Program-made: the position numbers and the translations under genes | Shown here: in pieces, positions 18,320 through 27,092 of the stretch | Numbering within the stretch: position 1 is the stretch's first letter | Layout of the letters: every line of letters starts with the position of its first letter | Source of the DNA: JAHEFU01 sp020440645 | GTDB lineage: Bacteria > 4484-113 > JAFGCY01 | Assembly: GCA_020440645.1 (NCBI GenBank) | Contig: JAGRNR010000003.1 | Location: forward strand, 85,463 to 149,462 | DNA length: 64,000 bases | Direction of reading: 5' to 3' | Notes under the pieces: model-generated | The model's input: the letters and a program-made list of their open reading frames with translations, nothing else | What the model was told of the DNA's origin: nothing | Database searches by the model: none

Positions 18320-18643
18320 GTATCCCTCCAAGGTCCAGATTGCCCCGGTACGGCGGAATACTCGCATGGCTCTGTAAAGACCCTGCAAAGCCGGGCCGTG
18401 CTTTTGGATAAAACTTGCGTGGATGGCGCAGATTCACCTGATCCCCTCACCGAGCGCTTCCAATCCCCATATAGCTTTCAGCAATCCATGCACACTGTGC
18501 GTGAACCTGAATTACTGCTGTTTTTCGAGAATTTTATAATTCGAGGTTTAGAAATTTCTGCATTTGCCTATAACGAACGGTTGATTCCTTGCCGGGTCAG
18601 GAAGCCCGCCGGGATCGCTGAACAAGAATGTGAGGTGAATGTC
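18320..18643. promoter_or_regulatory. divergent intergenic region with TATAAT
   Basis: A 324-base gap between the divergent glycosyltransferase and protease genes. A perfect TATAAT at 18535-18540 lies in an AT-rich patch, flanked by two direct copies of TTCGAG. It probably drives the protease gene 100 bases downstream. I saw no separate gene here; the frame open through it is just an upstream extension of the protease ORF. Confidence 0.45.
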
Positions 18644-21600
18644 ATGAAGAATCTGTTGTACAGCCTGCTGTGTGGGCTGGTCATAATGGTGATTGTCGCG
18701 GGATGCGGCGGTGGCGGCGGGACCGCCGGGCTGGATGCATCCCAGGAGGGCTCCTCCTCCGACCTGATTGCGGGCAACTTCGGCCTGACCGAGGATGGCC
18801 TGGTCGCAGTACCCGTTCGTCCTGATGATCCGGTTGATGATGACCCCTTCAGCCTGTCCGGCAAGGGCGCATCCTTTGCCCAGCCCGGTGAGCTCAGCCT
18901 GCCGGATCTTACCGGCAAGTCCGTTTCCTTCGTGCAGGATGACCTGGACAAGGAAGGCGCGGACTATGACCCGACGCTGCCCAGCCAGAATGTGGTGATG
19001 GATGCCGGCTATGCCGTGTTCTCCCCGGGCTGGCTGCCCGGCGAGGGCGGTGCCGGCCTCGCGATGGCCACTTACCGCTTCGTCGCACCGGGTTATGCCG
19101 CCAGCACCGAGCTGCAGTCCGTTGGCTTCGAGTGGTCCAAGGGCTACGACCCGGACTTCCCGCAGGACATGTATGTCGGCTTCGCCAACTGGGACGAGGG
19201 CCGCTGGACCTGGTACATGGGCCCGGACGACTCCACCCTGACCATCGACAGCCTGGCCCCCTACGAGCGTGAGGACGGCACCATCCTCGTCGCACTGGTG
19301 ATGATGGGCGAGAAGGAGCTGGAACTGGGACGCATAAGCCTCGGTGACCCGGAACTGCGTGGCACCGGCCTGCTGCCCAAGCCCGGTGAGATGATCGCCG
19401 GCGACTACATGCCGCCGTTCGGCACCGTCAGCCTGCCCTCATCGGCATCCGTTGAGGCCGGCATGGCCCCGGTTGGCAACCAGGGCAGCGTCGGTTCCTG
19501 CACCGCCTGGGCTGCAGGCCACGGCGCACTGGACTACCAGCTGAACTTCATGTACCAAGCCGCCGGCTGGAACCTCTCCAACTGGCCGCAGAACGGCTGG
19601 AACCAGGTCAGCCAGCGCTACCTGTACCTTGAGTCCGACTTAAGCGGGCTGGGCTGCCCCTCACCGGGACGCTACACCAGCGACGTGATGGCAACCCTGA
19701 TGAACCAGGGCACCCCGCCGGTGATCCTCGCCCCCTACGGCAGCTCCTTCAGCTGCGCGGACAACTTCACCCAGGCCACGCATGACGAGGCTGACAAGTT
19801 CCGCATCTCCAACTTCCAGTACATCTTCTCCACCGGCAATTCCACGCTGCAGGATGTCGACCGCATCAAGCACACGCTTGCCATCCTGAAGAAGCCCGTC
19901 TACATGACGACCTCGCTGGATGACGACTTCAGCAGCACCAAGTATGACAAGGGCAATGTCTGGAACTACAACGGCCCGTCGATCGGCGGCCACGCGATGT
20001 GCATCATCGGCTATAACGACGCCAAGCAGGCCTTCTACGTCCGCAACAGCTGGGGCTCCGACTGGGGCAACGACGGTAACTGCTGGATCGGCTACAGCAC
20101 CTTCACCAATGCGGCGAGCAAGAGCAACTACGTCACGGCGGTCGAGCTGTTCCTCGACTTCAACCCGGACCTGGTGGCAGCCCCGTACTGCAACCAGACC
20201 GCCACCATCTACCCGCCGGCAAACTTCCAGGCCAGCAGCGGCGAGTTCGTTGACAAGGTCCGCCTGAGCTGGACGGCGGCCAGCGGCGCGACCTCCTACG
20301 AGATTTACCGCGGCACCGATGACAACCTGATTGATGAGATCTCCCCGGAGAGCACCAGCTACGACGACACCACCGCCGTCCCCGGCGTGCCCTATGCCTA
20401 CTGGATCAAGACCAAGGTGGGCGGTTTCGCCAGCGTGGCGGCCAGCGACACCGGCTTCCGTGCAGCCGACCCCTTCATCCGCGATGTGCTGCCGCTCAGT
20501 GGCCGCAGCGAGTCCCTGATCCAGTTCAGCGCTGACGTGATTGGCAACGGCACCCTGACCTACGCCTGGGACTTCGGCGGCGGAGCGGTTCCCAACACCA
20601 GCACTGAGCCGAGCCCGACCGTTGTGCTGACTGGTGATGACATCTACGATGCGACCCTTGAAGTGACCGGCGCAAACGGCACCGCCACCTACGAGTTCCA
20701 GCTCGTCGTCGACCCGGTGCAGGAGGAATGGGCCCACAGCTGGGGGCTTGGCGATGACGAGGAGATCGAGGCGGTCTGCGTGGACTACACCGGCGCGGCC
20801 TACGTGGCCGGCAGCACGATCGGTGGGCTCGGTGACCGGGATGCACTGGTGGTCAAGTACGACGCCGGCGGCAACGTGATCTGGTCCCGCGCCTACGGCA
20901 CCGGCGGCCGTGACAACGCCCGCGGGATCGTGGCTGACAACCTGGGCAACATCTACGTGGCATACTCCGAGATCAAGGCAGGAGCCGTGACCTCAGTGCT
21001 CTCCCGCCTGGACGCGGCGGACGGCCAGGAGGAGTGGAGCATCTCACTGGGTATCGGCAGGCTGTCCGATGTGGCGACTGACGTAAACGGTAACGTGTTC
21101 GCCGTCGGCAACAACATCTTCGGCGAGGGCAACATCGACATCCTCGTGCACGGTATCAGCCCGGCCGGCAGCCTGCTGTGGAGCAAGCGCTGGGGCACCT
21201 CCGGCAACGACTTCGGCGAGGGCATCGATGTCAACTCCGACGGCCAGGTGTTCGTCGCCGGGCAGGCCGTGGTCAACTCCTCCCGCGGCAGCGACCTGCT
21301 GATGCTGCAGTTCGACCCGGCCAACGGCGATGTGCTGGCCCAGAAAAGCTGGGGCAACAACCAGAACGAGTACGACACGGACGTGATGACTGACGACTTC
21401 GGCAACGTCTACCTGACGGCCACCGGCAAGAACTACATCTTCGGTGAGCACGGCATCCTGGTGGTGCGCTACGACATCAGCAACCCGGAGCTCAGCTGGG
21501 TGCGGGCCTACGACGCGCGCGGCGGCAGTAATGTCAACACCTACGGCCGCGGCATCTCCGTGGACTCGGCGGGCGACCTGTTCGCGGTGACCTTCCTTGA

Positions 21601-21979
21601 CGACGAGGTCGGCGGTGAGTACTTCCACGTGATGGCGAAGATCAGTGCCCAGGGCACCCTGCTCCGGGAGGAGCGCTACGAGGACGGCACCGGCTACCCG
21701 CAGCTGGAGGACATGGCCTACAGCGCAGCCGGCAAGCTCTACGTGGCAGGCACCCGCGCCAAGCGCTTCACCCCCTTCTGGGACCCGGTGCACATGGGCC
21801 AGGGCAACTTCGGCAACCCCGGCGTGACTGAGGCCAGCCCGTCGCTCAGCGCCAGCGGATCGGGAGCGATTGCCAAGAGCTACCCGCTCAGCGCGGTAAA
21901 CCTGGAGGGCACGGTTGACAACGGCGGCGGCAAGGATGACCTGATGATCGTCAAGTTCAACCCTGAAGTGGAGAACTAG
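18644..21979 (+). CDS. C1A cysteine peptidase lipoprotein with PKD domain and SBBP-like repeats
   Basis: A 1111-residue exported protease starting at ATG 18644 after GAGGTGA; lipobox GLVIMVIVAGCGG. The shared N-terminal module follows (MATYRFVAPGYAAS ... VGFANWDEGRWTWYMGPDD). The papain domain has Cys286 (GSVGSCTAWAAG), His450 (IGGHAMCIIGYN) and Asn468 (VRNSWGSDWG). Then come an FN3-like stretch (YEIYRGTDDN), a PKD-like domain (TYAWDFGGGA) and about seven repeats of the SBBP type (AYVAGSTIGGLGDRDALVVK, VFVAGQAVVNSSRGSDLLML), which form a propeller. Catalytic residues are all present. It is the same architecture as the genes at 10354 and 22231 with a different C-terminal repeat, which suggests domain shuffling within one family. 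Confidence 0.85.
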   Translation: MKNLLYSLLCGLVIMVIVAGCGGGGGTAGLDASQEGSSSDLIAGNFGLTEDGLVAVPVRPDDPVDDDPFSLSGKGASFAQPGELSLPDLTGKSVSFVQDDLDKEGADYDPTLPSQNVVMDAGYAVFSPGWLPGEGGAGLAMATYRFVAPGYAASTELQSVGFEWSKGYDPDFPQDMYVGFANWDEGRWTWYMGPDDSTLTIDSLAPYEREDGTILVALVMMGEKELELGRISLGDPELRGTGLLPKPGEMIAGDYMPPFGTVSLPSSASVEAGMAPVGNQGSVGSCTAWAAGHGALDYQLNFMYQAAGWNLSNWPQNGWNQVSQRYLYLESDLSGLGCPSPGRYTSDVMATLMNQGTPPVILAPYGSSFSCADNFTQATHDEADKFRISNFQYIFSTGNSTLQDVDRIKHTLAILKKPVYMTTSLDDDFSSTKYDKGNVWNYNGPSIGGHAMCIIGYNDAKQAFYVRNSWGSDWGNDGNCWIGYSTFTNAASKSNYVTAVELFLDFNPDLVAAPYCNQTATIYPPANFQASSGEFVDKVRLSWTAASGATSYEIYRGTDDNLIDEISPESTSYDDTTAVPGVPYAYWIKTKVGGFASVAASDTGFRAADPFIRDVLPLSGRSESLIQFSADVIGNGTLTYAWDFGGGAVPNTSTEPSPTVVLTGDDIYDATLEVTGANGTATYEFQLVVDPVQEEWAHSWGLGDDEEIEAVCVDYTGAAYVAGSTIGGLGDRDALVVKYDAGGNVIWSRAYGTGGRDNARGIVADNLGNIYVAYSEIKAGAVTSVLSRLDAADGQEEWSISLGIGRLSDVATDVNGNVFAVGNNIFGEGNIDILVHGISPAGSLLWSKRWGTSGNDFGEGIDVNSDGQVFVAGQAVVNSSRGSDLLMLQFDPANGDVLAQKSWGNNQNEYDTDVMTDDFGNVYLTATGKNYIFGEHGILVVRYDISNPELSWVRAYDARGGSNVNTYGRGISVDSAGDLFAVTFLDDEVGGEYFHVMAKISAQGTLLREERYEDGTGYPQLEDMAYSAAGKLYVAGTRAKRFTPFWDPVHMGQGNFGNPGVTEASPSLSASGSGAIAKSYPLSAVNLEGTVDNGGGKDDLMIVKFNPEVEN

Positions 21980-22050
21980 GCAAATAGACAAGCGGCAGGC
22001 CGGCCAAGGAGCACCGGTCTGCCGCTTCGGCATTTTCTCTGTCTATTTGC
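21980..22050. terminator. nested inverted repeats, terminator between convergent genes
   Basis: Immediately after the protease stop an exact 11-base inverted repeat GCAAATAGACA (21980-21990) / TGTCTATTTGC (22040-22050) encloses a second, 13-pair repeat (21991-22003 / 22014-22026, one G-T pair) and a CATTTTCTC tract. The inner hairpin plus T-rich tract is a plus-strand terminator. Read on the minus strand the same structure follows the small ORF at 22043-22183. Confidence 0.7.
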
Positions 22051-22183
22051 TGCGATATGACTTGATGCTGTCCAGCCCGAAGCTGAAGCTGTCAGCCGGG
22101 AAGCTCCAGCAGATCAGCTCCACCGCCGTCACCCGGTCCCCGCGCCAGGGCATCTGGGCGACATCACCTGGCCCATGCGGCAA
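22043..22183 (-). CDS. possible 46-residue small protein or gene remnant
   Basis: A short frame with a complete set of gene signals: a CCATACTTTT element at 22208-22199, GGGGAG six bases before a TTG start at 22183, and a TAG stop at the edge of the nested hairpin. The protein reads PHGPGDVAQMPWRG, then a strand-rich part (VTAVELICWSFPADSFSFGL) and ends SIKSYRSK. I do not recognise it. It could be a genuine small protein or the 3' end of a decayed gene following the protease gene at 22231. Confidence 0.4.
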   Translation of the reverse strand: MPHGPGDVAQMPWRGDRVTAVELICWSFPADSFSFGLDSIKSYRSK

Positions 22184-22198
22184 TGGTCGCTCCCCGGA

Positions 22199-22208
22199 AA
22201 AAGTATGG
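22199..22208 (-). promoter_or_regulatory. CCATACTTTT element before the 46-residue ORF
   Basis: One mismatch to the CCATACTTTC element seen at four other sites. It is preceded by CT, as at the carotenoid and photolyase copies, and ends 15 bases before the TTG start. That distance is close to the 14 bases seen at the Rrf2 gene. Confidence 0.45.
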
Positions 22209-22230
22209 AGGAACTGTCAGGCCGCATTGC

Positions 22231-25200
22231 CTAGCTCGGAATCCAGTGCAGGTAGATCAGGTCCTTGGTGTTCGCGTCCACCACGATGAACGCCGGGTTG
22301 CCATTTACGTTGAGCATGGAGTATGTATCCACGTCCTGCAGCACGCGCTCGATGCTCCAGTCCCCACCTTCGCTGGGTTCATCAACTGTGGAGCGGCCGA
22401 TCGTGGCATAGCTGTGCCCGACATAGCTGCTGTATCCCACCGCCGGACGGCTGTCCAGTTCGATCAGGCTCCTCACCGCAATGCTGCTCGGGGCTTCTAT
22501 AACGTGGAAGCTCCAGTCACCGCTGGATGTGGGCGAGGCCGTGGAGGCGCGTGCGATCCGCAGTTCGGTCGGGCTGCCGGAACCACTGCATGCCACCATC
22601 GGCAGTCCGTCATACATCAAGAGCGAGAACCCCCCTGTGCCGTTGCCGGTTTCATCGACGGTATGCCAGGTCCAGTCACCCGGCAGGCTCGGATCAACCG
22701 TGGTGGCGCAGGCATAGGCCACGCGCCAGGCAGCATCGTAACGCGAGCGGAACACGAGATGCGGTTTGCCACCGAGGTCCTCGAGCTGCATCCGGTCACC
22801 GGATGACTGGTTGTTGTCAGAAATGTCCATGAATACCCAGTCAGAGGAAGACGTGGGGTAGAGCTCAGTGGATCGAGCGTACACCGGGTAGTAATCGTCA
22901 ACCAGTCGGCGGGCATACACCACCGCGGGCTTGCCGTTGACGAGTGCCACATCGGCGTATCCCCCGTTCACTGCCACGTTGTTCACCACATGCGCGGTCC
23001 ATGTCCCGCCGCTGCGGCGGATGTACTTCAGCTCGCTGCCAATGAAGGAAGCCACCACCGGCTCGCCGCCGACCTCCGCCAGGCTGTAGATCCGGTAGGC
23101 ATCACTGATGTCCTCATGCTGCCAGTCACTGACCGCCTGCGGGTCAGCCACATCGCTGTACAGGTAATGCGCCGCATCGCCCTGCTTCTCCCACAGGGCC
23201 ACCGCCGGCTTGCCATCGATCAGCGCCGCATCCATTGTGTACTGCGAAGCGCCGTAGCCCTGCAGCACGTAGGATTCCCAGCGCGGTCCCGACGGGGCAT
23301 CCGTCAGCTCCAGCGTGAAGTCAAACACATCGGTGCCAAGCGCATTGCTCAGCGTCAGCGTGCAGGGGTAGCTGCCCGCATCGGACAGCATCACGCTCGG
23401 TGCGGGATCCGTCGAAACTGATGGCACGGCGGCATCGCCGAAATCCCATGAGTAGCTCAACGGCGCTGTGCCTGCCACATCAGCGCTGAAGCTCTGCTCC
23501 TGATTGGCATAGGCCGCCAGCGGATCCACGGCACTGACCTGTGCCGGGATGAAGTCCATTCCGGTGCCGGGGCCGAAGGCCCACAAGCGGCCACGCGAGT
23601 CACTGATGTACAGGTCGCCATTGCCAGCCAGGGAGGGGCTGCTGAGCATCCCGGCATCCGGGTTGATCGTACTGGCCCAGACCTCAACTCCGTCGTGCAC
23701 CGCAAACACCTGCTGGTCAGCACCGTAGTAGACGGTGCCATCACGCCCGAGCACGGGGATTGCCGCATCCTCATCCGGATTGTGCGGGCCGAAGTCCCAC
23801 AGCACTTCGCCCGTGGCCGGGTTCAGTGCATTGACAAGCCCGGCGCCGTTGACAACGATGACCGTCCCGTCCGCCATCACGGCTGGCGCATTGCCACCCT
23901 GCCCGCGGGTGGCCTTCTGCCACCACAGCTCATTGCAGCTTGCCAGGTCGATGCAGCGCGTATTGCTGTTGCTGTCGACGGTGTACAGGCTCAGCCCGTC
24001 CGGCGAGATTGCCATGCCGGTAACGGCCTGCGGCACGCGGAGGTTGTCCGTCGGGGTGCCGCTGCCGGAATCAAGCGTGAATATCAGGTCGTCGTAGCCG
24101 AAGCGGCCCGTGCAGATCAGGCGTCCATCGTCAGTCAGCAGGGCCCGGATCGGTGTGTTGAACTTGTCCGCCACCTGCACCGGATCCGTCAGCCGGCTGC
24201 CGTCCGCGGCATCCAGCCCCACGATGTACTTGCCGTCCATGATGCAGTACAGCACACCTTGGGCCGTTTCCCCGATCACCGAGATGTTGTTGCTCAACTC
24301 GCTGTCGGACTGCCAGATGAGTGAACCATCAGCCGGGTCAATGCACTGCATGATGTTGTTGAACGAACAGAAGATGTTGCCGGTTTGCCTGCTTGCCAGC
24401 GGCTGGCCTCGATATGAGAACTCAGTGTTGACCAGTTGCCAGTTCAGCGAACCGTCACTGCCGATGCAGCGCAGGCTGCATCCAGCGGAATCGTTCTGCG
24501 CACTGAACACTATGTCGGAGTTCTGCAGCACAAGCGGTGCGCTCAGCCGCGTGAGTGGGTTGTTGCTCTCAATGCCCCCGAAGAAGCGCCAGGCCAGGTT
24601 GGCATCCTGCGGGCCATCCAGCGGGCTTGAGCGGCTGTTGCGCCCTTCAAGCCCCGCTGACAACCAGCCGTCGTAGCTGCCATCAAGCACTGTCATGTAG
24701 AAATTGAAGACATCCGCCTCCGGACCGCTGCCGATGGTCACGCTGGCCTCGTAGATCCCGGGAGCGCCGAAAGTCACGAAGGGTTCACCGTCCGTGCTCG
24801 TATCCGGAGTGCACGCCCCGCCGAAGTCCCAGCTGTAGCTCTGCGGCGGGCCGTCAGTGGCAACCCCGACGATGGCCTGGTCCCCGCTGTAACCGCTGTT
24901 CCCATACACGTAGTTGATCACCACCGGCTGCGGCAGCACCGTGTACTGGAAACTGAATTCATCACTTCCGATCGCATTGCTGACCGTCAGTGTGCCACCG
25001 TAGGTGCCGGGGTTCTTCAGCGTGATGAACGGCCGCTGCTGGATCGAGCTGGATGGCGTGGCCCCCAACCCGAAGTCCCACACGAAGCTCATCGGGCCGC
25101 TGCCCGTGACGGAGGCACCGATGCTCAGGCCCTCGTCCGTGCGACCTTCCAGCGGCAGCACCTCAAGCACCTGCGGCAATGCGGCGATGTAGCCCGTCAC

Positions 25201-26955
25201 CGCCGGGCTGATCCGGCTGCCTTCAGCCTGGACCCAGTAGACGTGCCCGAACGGATCGCTCACATCCTCATCCAGCCACTGCGTGGCGGACCCATCCAGC
25301 ACCGCCACTTCGTTGTCAATGGTGTCCCGGTACACATGGATCATGCCGCCGGCCGTATGCTCGTCCCAGTTCAGGCCGATCCCGCCCTGCTCCCCGCCCT
25401 GCGTGGCGAACAGCCCGGTGACCGGGGGTACGGACGGTGCATTCAGCCCGAAGCGGTCAATCACGTCAACACCGTAGTCCTCTGTCATCGTGTAGCAGCG
25501 GATGAAGGCATAGGGGTTCCTGAAGCTTTCGTAGGCGATCCAGCAGTAGCCCTTGTCACCCCAGAAGCGGCCCCAGCTGTTGCGCACCTTGAATGCACCG
25601 CTGGCACCCTTGCTGTCGTCATAACCGACGATGCACATCGCATGCCCGCCGATCGTGCCCCAGGTGTAGTACCAGACCTGGCCCGGCAGCAGCGAGGGGA
25701 AGGTGATGTCGAGATTGACACGCATCGGCAGCACCTTGCCCTGTTCGGCAAGGATGCGCTTGACGGTGTCGATGCCGTCATCCGTGTTGCAGGGCACCTC
25801 GCGCCAGGACTCAATCTTCAGCACCTTGGCATCCTCAAGCGCCGCACTGCTCCAGTTGTTGTCATAGACCATGTCATACGGAGCATTGGCATCCGTGGCG
25901 GTGCCGTAGTTCATCAGGTTGTCAATCACTTCATCCGTGTAGCGGCCGTAGTCCCCGCTGGCCGGGAAGCCGCCCAGCTCACCGCTCTTGATGTAGAGGT
26001 ACTTCGGGCTGACCCGGTTGGCAGGGGACTGCAGGTTCCAGCCATAGGCGCCATAGACCTGCCCCAGTTCGTGGTTGTATGCGCTGTCGCCGACGGCGAA
26101 TGCCGTGCAGGCTCCCCACTGCATCTGGTCGTTGACAGGTGCGCACTCACCGGACAGGTCCACCGCAGCCGGCAGCACGCTCGCCTTGGCCAGCAGCGGG
26201 AAATCCGGCGCGGTCTCGGGCAGCCCGAGGTCACCCGTGGCGCGCTTCTCCGGCACGCCGGCCTGCATGTTCGCCAGCGCCGCGTCAGTGTTGCCAAGCA
26301 GCACGAAGGCCAGCAGCACGTCGCCGTTCGCCTTGCGGTACGGGCCGAAGCTGCTGATGCTCAGCACGTTGTCATCCGGGCCCTCGTAGAAGTCCCAGCG
26401 GTTGTCCTGCAGGTTGGCAAAGCCGATGTACCAGTCGTCGACATTCGCCGGTGCCATATCCGCCACCCAGCTGAAGCCGACCGTCTTCTCGCCGTTGTAT
26501 CCGCGCAGGTTCCAGCGGTAGATCGCATACGATCCGCTTTCCAGCGCCAGCCCGTCATAGTCCGGGCTGTACAGGCCCTCGGTGTCCTCATCGCCCTGCC
26601 GTCCGACATTGCTGCTGGGCAGGCCGTCCTGGAATGCACCGCCGTCGATGTACCAACCCGATCCTGCACACAAGGTACTCTTCGAGTCGAATGCATCGGC
26701 AAGGCTGTCCGCAAGTTCGTCCGGCTGGATGAAACTGACGCCGCGCAGGCCGTCCTCAAGCGGTTGCTGCGGCTGCATCCGCACCTCGAACAGCCCGGCA
26801 GTGGTGCCGCCGGTTCCGGCCGGATCCGTTTGCTCCATATTCTGCGGCTGGACTGTCTGTCCTGCTTCCAGTGCGGGATGTGTGCCACCGCACGAAGCCA
26901 TCAGCAGGACGATAATCAGGGCAACTGCACTGCCGGCATGCCTGGAGTGATTCAT
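22231..26955 (-). CDS. giant C1A cysteine peptidase lipoprotein with PKD domains and PQQ-like propeller
   Basis: A 1574-residue exported protease starting at ATG 26955 after GGGGGAGG; lipobox ALIIVLLMASCGG. Order: shared N-terminal module (YAIYRWNLRGYNGE ... IGFANLQDNRWDFYEGPDD); papain domain with Cys283 (WGACTAFAVGD), His438 (IGGHAMCIVGYD) and Asn459 (VRNSWGRFWG); FN3-like segment (IHVYRDTIDN); two PKD-like domains (SFVWDFGLGA, SYSWDFGGAC); a PQQ-like propeller; a third PKD-like domain (SYSWDFGDAA); and a C-terminal region with GGKPHLVF and NGKPAVVY units like those in the gene at 10354. The triad is complete. It combines in one chain the modules that are separate in neighbouring genes. Confidence 0.85.
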   Translation of the reverse strand: MNHSRHAGSAVALIIVLLMASCGGTHPALEAGQTVQPQNMEQTDPAGTGGTTAGLFEVRMQPQQPLEDGLRGVSFIQPDELADSLADAFDSKSTLCAGSGWYIDGGAFQDGLPSSNVGRQGDEDTEGLYSPDYDGLALESGSYAIYRWNLRGYNGEKTVGFSWVADMAPANVDDWYIGFANLQDNRWDFYEGPDDNVLSISSFGPYRKANGDVLLAFVLLGNTDAALANMQAGVPEKRATGDLGLPETAPDFPLLAKASVLPAAVDLSGECAPVNDQMQWGACTAFAVGDSAYNHELGQVYGAYGWNLQSPANRVSPKYLYIKSGELGGFPASGDYGRYTDEVIDNLMNYGTATDANAPYDMVYDNNWSSAALEDAKVLKIESWREVPCNTDDGIDTVKRILAEQGKVLPMRVNLDITFPSLLPGQVWYYTWGTIGGHAMCIVGYDDSKGASGAFKVRNSWGRFWGDKGYCWIAYESFRNPYAFIRCYTMTEDYGVDVIDRFGLNAPSVPPVTGLFATQGGEQGGIGLNWDEHTAGGMIHVYRDTIDNEVAVLDGSATQWLDEDVSDPFGHVYWVQAEGSRISPAVTGYIAALPQVLEVLPLEGRTDEGLSIGASVTGSGPMSFVWDFGLGATPSSSIQQRPFITLKNPGTYGGTLTVSNAIGSDEFSFQYTVLPQPVVINYVYGNSGYSGDQAIVGVATDGPPQSYSWDFGGACTPDTSTDGEPFVTFGAPGIYEASVTIGSGPEADVFNFYMTVLDGSYDGWLSAGLEGRNSRSSPLDGPQDANLAWRFFGGIESNNPLTRLSAPLVLQNSDIVFSAQNDSAGCSLRCIGSDGSLNWQLVNTEFSYRGQPLASRQTGNIFCSFNNIMQCIDPADGSLIWQSDSELSNNISVIGETAQGVLYCIMDGKYIVGLDAADGSRLTDPVQVADKFNTPIRALLTDDGRLICTGRFGYDDLIFTLDSGSGTPTDNLRVPQAVTGMAISPDGLSLYTVDSNSNTRCIDLASCNELWWQKATRGQGGNAPAVMADGTVIVVNGAGLVNALNPATGEVLWDFGPHNPDEDAAIPVLGRDGTVYYGADQQVFAVHDGVEVWASTINPDAGMLSSPSLAGNGDLYISDSRGRLWAFGPGTGMDFIPAQVSAVDPLAAYANQEQSFSADVAGTAPLSYSWDFGDAAVPSVSTDPAPSVMLSDAGSYPCTLTLSNALGTDVFDFTLELTDAPSGPRWESYVLQGYGASQYTMDAALIDGKPAVALWEKQGDAAHYLYSDVADPQAVSDWQHEDISDAYRIYSLAEVGGEPVVASFIGSELKYIRRSGGTWTAHVVNNVAVNGGYADVALVNGKPAVVYARRLVDDYYPVYARSTELYPTSSSDWVFMDISDNNQSSGDRMQLEDLGGKPHLVFRSRYDAAWRVAYACATTVDPSLPGDWTWHTVDETGNGTGGFSLLMYDGLPMVACSGSGSPTELRIARASTASPTSSGDWSFHVIEAPSSIAVRSLIELDSRPAVGYSSYVGHSYATIGRSTVDEPSEGGDWSIERVLQDVDTYSMLNVNGNPAFIVVDANTKDLIYLHWIPS

Positions 26956-27007
26956 CAAGGGTCCTCCCCCACGGAGCCGCCATCCTGCGGCCTTCCGGGC
27001 AGGATCC

Positions 27008-27013
27008 ATTGTA
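27008..27013 (-). promoter_or_regulatory. -10 element TACAAT of the giant protease gene
   Basis: TACAATGG on the minus strand about 53 bases before ATG 26955, in the same TAnAATGG context as the TATAATGG before the paralogue at 10354-14010. No clear -35 box. Confidence 0.45.
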
Positions 27014-27092
27014 ACAAGCGCAGGCTCAAGGATCACCTGAAACAGGAGTGCTGTACGCTGCGTAGTACATCCAGCTATCATCGGGGGATTGC

